Below are positions 11,115 to 21,101 of a stretch of 64,000 bases of DNA, piece after piece. The DNA comes from Paramecium sonneborni. Taxonomy: Eukaryota; Ciliophora; Oligohymenophorea; Peniculida; Parameciidae. The translations under genes and the position numbers were made by a program. Below the pieces are notes generated by a model. It searched no databases. It was given only the letters and a program-made list of their open reading frames with translations, and was not told the origin of the DNA. Position 1 is the stretch's first letter, and the number at the start of each line of letters is the position of its first letter. Location: contig CAJJDN010000109.1 of the NCBI GenBank assembly GCA_905182985.1, forward strand, positions 318,926 through 382,925. Reading direction: 5' to 3'.

Positions 11115-13004
11115 TCAGATTCCAAGTTCTTCTAAAGAACAAAAAACATTATCAATATCTAGTTTATCTTTTTTAGCATCAAAAGAGAATACTCTTTTTT
11201 TTGTAAAATCAGCTACTACATTTTCACCTAACATATCAACCATTTTTCGAATCTTAATAATATTGAAGAATAATACTTTATCTTAAAGTTATTCTCTCTA
11301 CCTTTTAAGTTTTCTATATTTACTCTAATACAAAAGAAATAAGATTTGACTTTTAACTTTTCTTGAATGTCTTATTAATCCATCATTTGATCTAATCATT
11401 GCAGTTATATATAAAGGCCAGAGTAAAAAGAATATTATAGTTAATTTCAATTATTTTTGTTTGCTAATAAAGTTCCATTTCTTTAAAGCAAAATGAAATA
11501 GAATAGTATATATAGCAATAGCTGCTGGAACAATCATTATTGAAGCCAAAATTTTATAAGATGCAATTACATCCTTTCCACTTAACTTCACTTTAGAATT
11601 GGCTAAAGCCTTTTATCTTTCTCTTTCTGTATATGTATTTAATAAAAGAGAAATAGGAATCGTCATAATATAACCAGGCAATGCAAAAGATAAACTGAGC
11701 ATAGCCATAAATAAATTAAAGGCTATTTTATATATATCCATAATAGTATTCTTTTCCATTCTCATAACTTAATAATCATAGACACCAAGTGCTTTCAATT
11801 TATAATTGTACATTTTCACCTAACTTACTACTTCCTTAACTTCTGGGTGATTTTCTAATTTATAAAAGGCAGAGGAGAATCTTATTATAAAAAGAACAAT
11901 TACCTTTTTACTAATTCTAAATTATCTTAAGGTGAAAGTCTTGCTTTATCAGGCAAATAAAGAGATCTTACAATCATTACAGCAGATAGATCTGAATATG
12001 TAGGAGCTTATATTGTTACAGTTTTCAATTACTAATTTTAATATTTTATAAAGTAATTACACTTTCAATTTCATAAAGTAGATTGCTAATAGCTTCTCTT
12101 TTATTTTTTGCATATAAATCTATTAATTCTTAACTTACTTCATAAGGTACTCCGAATTCAATGATTACTTTTGATCGAAATTTATGTCCTTTAAAATAAT
12201 TTAATCCAACAGGTTAAAGTTTAACTTTTGTATTAAATTTCTAGCTTGCTCCTAATGCCATTATACATATTCCTGGTTTCAATGGTAATAATCTTGTTTA
12301 ATCATGACTACCTCCTTCTGGAAATATTCCTATACAAGCTCCCTTTGATAATTCAATCCAAACTTATTCAAACATATTTGATTAATCAATCTTAGGTTGT
12401 ATCTTATACTAAAGATTTCTAATTGGAGAATCTAATTAACCATTGTTATTTATTTTTAACTAAGTATCATTTATCACTTCGATTATCTGAAATTCTTATT
12501 CATTCTATACTCATTTTAATTTATTACTGCTACTAATATATCATTAACTTTGCATTATGATTTAAATTCTGTTCTTAAACCATATACAATATTTCCATCA
12601 ATCTTTTAGATGGTTCCAAAACCTCGTTTTGCTAAATCTTATGGTCTTTCAACCGGGATTCCTCCTAAAGCTTTTCCTAAGTGTCCTATAATTGGCCTTT
12701 TCATGCTCTATTAAATTAACATTATTGAATCACTTTAGCAGCTGCTATAAAATGAACCTTCCTTGGAATATTTGATATAATAAGCTTTCTTTTATTAATA
12801 TTAGTACTAATGGATCAATAAATTGATTATTATGATTTCCAAACAACAATAATGGACCATCCTGTCTATGTAATTTTTAAGAATTTACTTTTGGAATGTT
12901 TTCTTATCCAATAACTTATATATCCCTAAAAAATGTTTAAGTAACAACTCTAATCTTATTTCAAATCATTACGTTGAAAATAATCTTGCTGCTGTATAAG
13001 CCAT
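11115..13004 (-). CDS. glycerol-3-phosphate / dihydroxyacetone-phosphate acyltransferase (PlsC superfamily)
   Basis: First acyl transfer of glycerolipid synthesis, in the ER membrane. Motif I appears as LFGNHNNQFIDPLVL (family NHxxxxD; here H-N-N-Q-F-I-D). The block GKALGGIPVERPQDLAKRGF is motif II and its flank, and FPEGGSHDQTRLLPLKPG is motif III with the essential EGG and S-H-D. These fit the yeast Gpt2/Sct1 subgroup. The C-terminal third has two hydrophobic pairs (KIAFNLFMAMLSLSFALPGY and LKLTIIFFLLWPLYITAMI) and a charged tail. Mapped introns include 12950-12972 and 12708-12733; several more are needed between 12480 and 11830, so residue count is approximate (about 560). The start at 13004 gives MAYTAARLFS and then RVVTQ-like family sequence after the first intron. 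Confidence 0.88.
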
Positions 13005-13386
13005 CTTTTTAATAAATTATAATTGTTTTAATCGTAAGAAAATTAATTTTACAATAATATTCTGACTAATTTTTATGATATGTGATTCAATTGTATCTTT
13101 CATTTTAATCTTTTTACTTATAGCTCATTAACACTTCTTCATTTATATATTGATTGCTTTTTAAAAACAATTTATACAATAAACAATAATTTCTTTATTT
13201 TTTATATTAAGAATTTATAATAACTTTTTTTAAAAATTTGAGGTAGTAAACTATCTTTATGTAATTGTTGAATTTAATATTAAAATTGAGTAAAAATTTT
13301 AATTTGTAATTGTGATAATATGAATTTATCCATAATATAAGCCTAATAAAGATTTGTAATAGAAAATTAATTTTATAATAATTTAA
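13005..13386. other. intergenic spacer, nothing recognised
   Basis: AT-rich divergent spacer between the acyltransferase gene (minus) and a small hypothetical gene (plus). It should contain both promoters, but no motif stands out. Confidence 0.6.
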
Positions 13387-13893
13387 ATGAATCTAACTTA
13401 TAACAAAGAATTTGGCAATCTCCAAAGCCTTTACACTTCAAGGAACCATTCTCAAAATTTTCATAAGCAGAATTTTTTCATTTTTATATTAATTTCATAA
13501 ATAGCACATGAAGAATTTTTTATGCAATATCTTATCCAACCAAAAGGGCTCAATAGGAGAACTAATTTCCAAAAAAGCAAATAATGCTACAAACAAAATG
13601 TGTTTAATATATCTGTATTATATTATTTCATTTAGGAAAAAAAAAAGAATTACATCAACTACAACTAAATAAATGAGGGAATATAAAAGAGCAGAGAAGC
13701 GTTAATTCATTATTTCAAATAGTTGCAATTTCAATCATTTTTGATAATTAAAAGGATAAGAGATCATTATTTACTTAAATTTAGAAGTCTATTTAGAAAT
13801 AATAACAATGAATTGTTGATTGTTTTATTAATTTTTATTTATGTAAATAAAAACTTTAATTTTCATAATACTTTATTATTATTAATAATATGA
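13387..13893 (+). CDS. small hypothetical protein
   Basis: ATG 13387 to TGA 13891-13893 with a good 21-base intron at 13615-13635 (GTATTATATTATTTCATTTAG) leaves 486 bases, 161 residues. Content is basic, aromatic and Asn/Gln-rich. It starts MNLTYNKEFGNLQSLY and ends with a hydrophobic stretch (LLIVLLIFIYV, later LLLLII). No family is recognised. The canonical intron that preserves frame is the main evidence that it is a gene; the frame is short enough to be chance otherwise. Confidence 0.4.
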
Positions 13894-14386
13894 ATCCTAA
13901 ATACATTCAATTTAATTACATGAATGATTTCTAATTAAAAGATGTTTTTATTTTTTTTATGAAAACTTTTTGTGTTGTAATTTTGTAAAACTAATTAACG
14001 AATAAAAAACCCTTTATTTGTATCTTTATTGAAATTTCTTAATGACTATTAATAAGAAATTTTTTCCAATAAGTTGGAATGAGCAATTAAATTTGAAAAT
14101 ATTATCAACAAAAAAATCATAATAAATAAATTTTCAGAAGAAAACTTCAATGATTAGTTTGAAATAAAATATTCATGCTTTCTATTAAATACTAATATTG
14201 ATTAAACTAAATTTATATTGTTTAAATATAAGTAGAATAATTCATCCCTTAACTTATTTAAATAGATTAAATTAATTATTAATATATTATTTGTAAAATT
14301 AGATTTAACTGAATAAAAAAAAGCTTAAATATATTAAGCATAAATTTTTAAAATTAATAAAATTTAATATGATATATATTAATGAA
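13894..14386. other. intergenic spacer, nothing recognised
   Basis: AT-rich sequence between two convergent genes. I see no coding signal, RNA gene or repeat in it. Confidence 0.6.
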
Positions 14387-15592
14387 TCAAATTATCAATG
14401 CTAATAATAAAGCCAAGAAAACAAAAGCTATTTATTGTGAAAATGAACATGAAGGAGAATTGCAACACGGCTCACAACCTTCATGAGCAAATCCATTAAT
14501 CTCGCATTCTCTTTCACATGTGGGACATTCATTTGTTTCATCATCTTTAATACATTCAATAACTTATGTTTGTCCATCGACTGGATCTAATTGACTTTAA
14601 ACCAAGATTCTTCTGCCTTAATTATTTGATAAGGATGAAACAATTTTGATAGTGACTTATCTCCATGCAATTTCAGCCTTCAATTATACAAGAACTTATC
14701 CTTATATGGTATTATTCATAGAAATTATTTTTGCTTATTTATTCAATCCATTACCTGTATACCAAACTTAAGTTCCAGATAAATAATAATTAGTTAATCC
14801 AGTAGTATTAACAATTTATTAGATTATGAACTGATCATTTAAATGAAGTTCTGGTTTATCAACATTTTTGCATGTTAAATATTATGACTAAAACATCAAT
14901 GGTTTTTATGGGTCATCTGGTTTTTAAGTTTCAGTACACCAATTTAATTTAGTTTCAGCAGTTATTGTACAATCTCCTACTAGACAACCTGCAGTTACAC
15001 GTTAACTTAGAGGTTTAAATACTGTCTCAACTACTGCTCCTGTTTTTCTTTCTACTAGAAGAGTAAAATCAAAATAAAATGAGTATTAGAGTTCCTCTGT
15101 ACCAGCATAATAGTAAGCAATAGCATAATAGCCATTGTAAATATAATAATCAGTATTATTTGATTCAATTAATCTAGTTCTTAATTCATTTCCCGGAATT
15201 GTGAATGAATACTATCTCCATTATTCTAATGTGTTATTTGATGCTGTTAATGGTAAATCACTCACTTAAACTGGATTTTTAAAATCTTTTGATGAAAATT
15301 TATATAGTCTTAATTCAAGACAAACAGTTTCAGCTGTCTTTCCATCTTCCTTAACAAGACCAAAAAATATTGGATCATTAAAAAGATCTTTATCCGAATA
15401 TCTTAAGTTTATCTATGCATTAGCTGTTCCTTAAGTATATGAGACATCTCCAGTGAAAGCAATCTTTGAAGGATTATCTTTAGTTCCAAACTTTTCCAAA
15501 TACTTGTTACATTCTGGATCATTTATTGTAAATCCTAATACCTATCCTAATTCAAGTATATTTATGATTGTGATTATGAATATTGTTTTCAT
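14387..15592 (-). CDS. secreted protein with Cys-rich end and GPI-type tail
   Basis: An intronless frame of 402 codons starts at 15592 with the signal peptide MKTIFIITIINILELGQVLG. The middle is a beta-rich domain (for example EQWRQYSFTIPGNELRTRL, YYIYNGYYAIAYYYAG). The last 60 residues carry a dense Cys cluster (CIKDDETNECPTCERECEI, then CEPCCNSPSC). The protein ends in a hydrophobic run, IAFVFLALLLALII, directly before the stop. A hydrophobic end with no cytoplasmic tail after a Cys/Ser-rich spacer is typical of GPI attachment, the usual anchoring for Paramecium surface proteins. It is not one of the very large, periodic-Cys surface antigens. Function unknown. Confidence 0.75.
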
Positions 15593-16137
15593 TTTTTTTC
15601 AATTAATGAATTCACCCTGAATTATTCAGCTTTATAACCCAAAAATTAGACAAAATTCTATTTAACAACTTGAATTCTATCTAAAAAAAACATAGATGCA
15701 ATTACAATTTTTTAATGTTAATGATATAACATTCTCAGATATGTGATTAAAAACTAATCCTCATCTTAAGAATTAGATAGACTTTTGAATTCTAAATAGT
15801 TTTTCTATTTACTCTTCTAAAAATTATATATTTTGTGATATTATATATTAATGAAAATTTTTTAATATATAGGTTTTCATCTAATTCGAAGTTAAAATTG
15901 CTTGGACATCAATCTTATCAATTGCTTTAACAAGAAATATAGAAATTTTGGTCTAAACTTATGTATTACTTCTATATATAATTATTCACAGTTTAACAAT
16001 TTCTTAGAATAAATTGATCTAAATTTTTATCTTTTAGCTTATAGATTTAGAATTTTAGAATATAAATGAATCATATATTGTAAAAAAACATATGTAGTAA
16101 ATTTTATATTCATAAGTTTTAAATAATTATATCTTTT
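15593..16137. other. intergenic region, no supported gene
   Basis: A minus-strand frame from about 16112 is open for some 80 codons, but it is Lys/Leu/Ile-rich, lacks any intron signal that extends it, and has no recognisable motif. I treat it as chance in AT-rich DNA with one stop codon. Confidence 0.45.
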
Positions 16138-16782
16138 TCAGTTTGATTTTTTGGTTCTTGGATTTTCGTATAAACTTAATGATCTTACTTATAATTTTTA
16201 CAGATTTATATTATCCAAATATGCATCAACTCTTAGTTTAATTTTTTATAATTTATAATCAAAATAAAATTTCTACATATTTTATTATATCTTTTTATGC
16301 TTCACGTATGAATCTTGAAAATTTTCTTATTTTAGGTTAGATTATCTAAAATCATAATAATTTGAATTATACATGTCATTTATCTTTCTGAAAAATCTTT
16401 TATTTTCACTTTCTATACGTAGTTTTTGCTCTTTTAAGGATCTTTTACCTCTAGGGGTACCACACTGACTGGGAGGCTTTCCAATTTAAATTTTGAAATA
16501 CTGTAGGGGAACGATTACTTATTTTAACAAGTCTTGCATGTATTTATGTATTTTATTCTTAAATTGTCTACCATTTCATTAGTTCCCGTTTTCTATTATT
16601 TATAAACTAAGTTTTTTTGACTTGCTCATGAATTCGATAATCTTTTGGAAGACTCTGCTATCGATAATTTTATTCCAGCCTTTTCTTATGAGCATCATAC
16701 TCTCTTATTTTACTTTATATCAATACTATCTATTAAGCCAAATCTGATTAAGTTCTAGATATCCTTTTTACAGATTTTTCAT
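16138..16782 (-). CDS. CFAP97-like (hemingway/KIAA1430 domain) ciliary protein
   Basis: Likely cilia- and flagella-associated protein. A clear 25-base intron (16477-16501) joins ARLVKISNRSPT to PPSQCGTPRGKRSLKEQK; the region continues with RIESENKRFFRKINDMYNS. This is the pattern of the CFAP97 domain: a basic N-terminal helix, a short linker, and an ExxN-rich helix. The N-terminal part is a coiled coil with YDAHKKRLEQNYRQQ. The start is uncertain: ATG 16782 requires a 17-base intron, shorter than any other here. The stop is TGA 16138-16140. Total about 200 residues. The family match rests on a short domain, so confidence in the name is moderate. Confidence 0.6.
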
Positions 16783-17258
16783 TGTTAAAAATAATAATAA
16801 ATAATTCAATAAAATTACTAGTGATTAGAACAGTATTAAATATCTAATAATTTTAGATTTTGGTTTACATAAGAGCAACTTTTTAAAATATTATACAATT
16901 ATTTTAGAATGAACAATCAAAAGACCTATTGAGACCTAAGTAAGAAAATAAATGTAATAATTTATAAGTAAAAAACATGCTAAAGTTCATTAATTGAAAA
17001 TATTGGGTTGTTTCTATTTTTTCTTTATGAAATCATTTATTATTATGATATTATGGAATATATTGTAAATAAAATACATTTAATTTTATTGCTAAAAAAA
17101 TAGTTAGTGTAATGAGTAAATTCTTTTTGGTAAGTTAAAAAATGTAATATTAATCTTTTCTTCTCTTTTGGTGAAGATTTAAGGATTAAATAATTCAATA
17201 ACATTATAATAAAAAAATAGAAAATATTTTATATTATATAATTTATTATTATATTATA
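16783..17258. other. intergenic spacer, nothing recognised
   Basis: Divergent AT-rich spacer between the CFAP97-like gene (minus) and the STPGR gene (plus). No open frame or repeat worth naming. Confidence 0.6.
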
Positions 17259-17642
17259 ATGGAAGAACGATTCAATGAAATAGTATAACCTCCAAAAAAG
17301 GAGAATAAAAAAAAACCATTTGGAACTGATTAACGTTTTAAAGCATAATAAATATTGCGTCCATCTCCTGCTTCTTATACAATACCAACTGTATTTGAAA
17401 TGGAAAAATATAAAAAGAAAGGGAAATCAATATCAGTTTTTAAAGAAAAAGCATTGATTAATGATGTTCCAGGTCCTGGGAATTATAAGGATATGGAAGG
17501 TTTAGGAGGACCTTTATTCTCAATAGGAATGAAATTGGGTCCATAAAAGAAAAATAATTTTCCAGGTCCAAATCATTATGACCAATAAATAAAATAATGT
17601 TTAACAAAGTATAAAAATTTTGGAAATACAATAATTTAATGA
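17259..17642 (+). CDS. STPGR/SHIPPO-repeat protein (ODF3/CIMAP-like)
   Basis: A single exon of 128 codons, 127 residues. It contains Pro-Gly-Pro modules typical of STPGR (SHIPPO) repeats: SPASYTIP, VPGPGNYKDM and FPGPNHYD, each followed by a Gly/Phe-rich stretch (GPLFSIGMKLGP). Proteins of this kind lie along axonemal or cortical microtubules. It is much shorter than mammalian ODF3 (about 250 residues), as many protist members are. In-frame TAA codons (as in IVQPPKKE) confirm the ciliate code. Confidence 0.82.
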
Positions 17643-17819
17643 ATATTATAATATTAATTCTATAATTAGTATAAATTTGAATTTTTATAATAAATGAGAG
17701 AATTTAAATAATAATAATTATAATAGTTGAGATAGATGAGAATCTTGATTTAATAAAAACAATGAAAATAATATAATAAATGATGTGACGCATCATTTAA
17801 GTTGAATAATTTTTGAGAA

Positions 17820-19079
17820 ATGACAATTATTAAAAAAATGTTTATAACAATCATAAGATCCACTACATTATTATAACTAAAACCAAAAGTTGGTTATTAG
17901 AAGTATTTGACAAGACTTAGAACGGTTTCTTTAGCAGGTGTTATAACAATGGCAGCTTCTGCATATTATTGTTATGAATGTTTCTGGAATACTTCTTTAG
18001 AATTTATTCATCATCCAGAAGCAATAGAGAAACATCTTCTTAGTATATTTGGAGATGTAAATATTAAATAATATAGAAGATCAAATATAGACCTACTTTC
18101 TATATTCCTCACAGGTTATTATAATTAGCATATGCTACTCGTTGGGAATAAAAAATTGAAACAGAATTTGAAAGATAACTATTTAAATTATCAGATGGTG
18201 GACAATTAGCCTTGGATTGGAAGAATAAACATGTTGTTACAAAGAAACCACTTATTTTAATAACTCACGGATTAACAGGTGGTTCTGAGACTAATTATAT
18301 AAAACATGCTGCTGAGACTTTAGCTAAAGCTGGTTATTAAGTAGTTTGTTTTAATTAAAGAGGAGTAGCTAATTGTGAATTATTGACAAGTAAATATCAT
18401 TTTCATGGATGTACAAATGATTTAAGGGAAGTTATTAATTACTTATAAGAAAATAAATAAAAAGGATAATAAATATTTGGATTAGGATTTTCTATTGGAG
18501 GTAGTCTTCTATTGAAATATGCAGGAGAAGAAGGTTATAAATGTAAAGTCAATAGAATATTCTCTGTTGCCAATCCATACGATCTATTAGATTGTTCTCA
18601 TAATATTATGAAATTTAGAAACAAAATTTATGATTGGTCAATTACTTGTAATTTCAAAATGTTACTTAAATAACATTAAAATTCATTAGCAGATAACCAA
18701 AAAACTAAAGGAATTTAAATTGAAGAAGCATTATAAGCTAAAAATACTTATTAATTCGATGAACTCATTACAAGAAGATTATTTGATTTTGATTCTCCTG
18801 AATAATTATATTCAAATATAGGATGTGGCAATTATATTAAAGATGTTAAAGTTCCTGTTTTTATTATGCATGCTAAAGATGATCCGATTGTTCCTCAATT
18901 TCTAGTTCCTTATGATTAAATTAAGTAAAATCCTAATATTATTGTGGCCTTAACAAATAAAGGTGCTCATGTTGAATGGTTTACTGGTTTTAAACCATAA
19001 AGAGTATATATTTAATTATATTTATTAGTGGATAATGAATCCTATACTAAAGTATTTCGAAGAGATACAATCACTATGA
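17820..19079 (+). CDS. alpha/beta hydrolase, ABHD1/ABHD3/EMB8 type
   Basis: Membrane-linked serine hydrolase, probably acting on lipid esters. Two introns (18057-18076 and 19004-19028) leave 1215 bases, 404 residues. An N-terminal hydrophobic segment (VSLAGVITMAASAYY) is the likely anchor. Family landmarks: ILITHGLTGGS (oxyanion-hole region), the FNQRG turn, the nucleophile elbow GFSIGGSLLL (Ser about residue 217), HAKDDPIVP (acid, about 347) and KGAHVEW (His, about 379). All three catalytic residues are present. The second intron is essential: reading through it leads into the next gene, while splicing ends the protein with EEIQSL and TGA. The next gene begins 23 bases downstream. Confidence 0.88.
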
Positions 19080-19102
19080 TTATTATATAATTATTATATT
19101 TC

Positions 19103-19914
19103 ATGAGTACAACTAATTTAGGCAGTCCTTCTTATTACTTCTCTTCATCAGCTCCTAAGCTAGAAAATCTATAACAGAGTCCTAAAAAAGAATTTTTTGA
19201 TGCATCTCGTTAATTAGAAAAAGCAAAGCGAAGAGTCTAACTACTAAAACTAGAAAATGAAATTAGGTACTCTTAAAATATGAATATTCATTTCATAGAG
19301 AAAAGAAAGCTTAAATACAATAGTAAAAGACTGAACAATTAACCAGAATTCGTGAAGATCATGAATAATTTAAAGAATTTGTATAATAATTACATTATAT
19401 ATAGAAATAAATGCATAGAGAATAAGTTAATATGTAGATTTAGAATTTGGTATCTCGAACACGTAATCTTAAAAGACAATAATCACAAGAGAAAATTTAT
19501 ATTTAATAAAACTTCCTTTAGATGAAATAATAAGAAGTCAAAAATATAAAAGTGTAGTCTTAAAAAAATGAATAGCTTATTAGATAGAATCTCGAAAATA
19601 TTAAATAATAAAAATATGAGCAAAAATAATAGATTCTCACTCAAGAACAGTTAGCTTAATAGAGTATTAACAATTTTCACAAATAAAGATATTTCAAACA
19701 TTAACAAGATCATTATCACTCGAAATCTTAACATATGATTGAAGCTGAAAATAAACTAACTATGATAGAAGAATTAAGAAAATAAGAAGCTTAATTATTA
19801 TAAAGATTAGAAACTACAGTTATATATATATTTTATAAATAGTCTAAATTGAATACAAGCCTGGTTGTTCGATAAATATCCACAACAACTCCAAAAACAG
19901 AATTCAATAATTGA
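19103..19914 (+). CDS. Gln-rich coiled-coil protein
   Basis: ATG 19103 to TGA 19912-19914. A 32-base intron after KLENEIR (about 19264-19295) is needed to keep the coiled coil. A second 24-base GT...AG stretch near 19819 is in frame whether spliced or not. The product (about 250 residues) has a Ser/Pro-rich head and then a continuous coiled coil very rich in Gln, Lys and Glu (EQFKEFVQQLHYIQKQMHRE, MIEELRKQEAQLLQRLE). Such proteins are common in ciliate cytoskeleton and basal bodies. No named family. Confidence 0.65.
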
Positions 19915-20039
19915 AGAATGTAAATTATTTATATTTTTTATAAATTATATTTATTATCCCAATTATCATCATTATTTCAAGAAATAATTTTTATAACCTA
20001 TAAAAACTTCATAATAATTTTTTTAAAGGGGTGTTTGAA

Positions 20040-20876
20040 AAAGTATTCTAAAACTAATATAGTAAAAAAAGTTTTATAATATTAAGGTAATTGAATTATA
20101 GAATTAAGCATGCATATTTTCCATTTATTAATTGGAGAGTGGATTTGGATTATTAAATGATATTTGGCTTATTCTGAACAATTTAGGTAATTAATAAGAG
20201 GAATAAAGATCCTGTCTCCAATTATATCATATAGATAATGTCTACTAAATGTTTAAAATTAAAAATTCTTTAAGAATTTTATTGTTGTTGTTGATTTTTC
20301 TTAGAATGAAATCCACTTTCATAAGACAACTTATGGATCAAGAAAAATTACAATAATTGATTTTTATTAGTAATATTCTTTGTTATGGCAATTTTATGGA
20401 TTTGTTGAAATATAACCAAAATTTTTAATAAAACAACTTTTATTTATAATTTTATAAGAAAAATTGGATGTTTTACAAATACTTTAAAGTTTGCTAAGAA
20501 ATTACTTAATATAAAAACGACTTAAATTTAAAAGGATTGATAAGAACCTACATTATGGTGATAGAATATAGAAATCAAGGATGAAGTTACAAAATAAATA
20601 TGATTTACAGATTCAAATTAGATGAAAAGAGAAAATAATTACCTTTCAGGATAGTCTTTAGAAAATTCTTTAGTAAATTTTGTGTTATTTAAGGTTCTCT
20701 TATTTTTTATTTAGAAAAGTGTGTATTAAAAAATTATTATATATGTTAAATAGTTGTTCCGAATTCTTTTTGAATAAGTAAGATATTAATTTGAGATTCT
20801 CGGAAAGAATGTGAATTCCTATAACTTCTTGATAGAAAATTTTTTTGAGTTTCTATATTCAAGAATAGTTTGTTGA
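20040..20876 (+). CDS. possible uncharacterised gene (weak)
   Basis: A plus frame is open from about 20037 to TGA 20582-20584 (some 180 codons), with protein-like content: LESGFGLLNDIWLILNNLGN, EEQRSCLQLYHIDNVYQMF, then MKSTFIRQLMDQEKLQQL. A second frame, open to TGA 20874-20876, holds SLENSLVNFVLFKVLLFFIQ and NVNSYNFLIENFFEFLY. An intron could join them but I could not place it, and there is no good start codon. It could be a real membrane-associated protein, or a remnant. Confidence 0.3.
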
Positions 20877-21101
20877 AAATTTTCCATTTCATTTTAGAAT
20901 TATCTCTTTAAAGAGAAATAATTATTAGCAGACTTTATATCCTGTTCAATAATTAGAAATAACGATAAGTGATTTTGTAAAAATTTAGAATAAATCAAAA
21001 ATATATTCCTAATTATTTAATTAAATAAATATTTTAAATTATAAAAGCAACACCATAATAAATATTTTAAACAATATTATAATTATATTCAATTTATTAA
21101 T

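Noticed and set aside
17355..17546. 63-residue frame starting MRPSPASYTI
   Set aside because: It is the middle of the STPGR gene; the true start is 17259 and TAA codons on either side are Gln.
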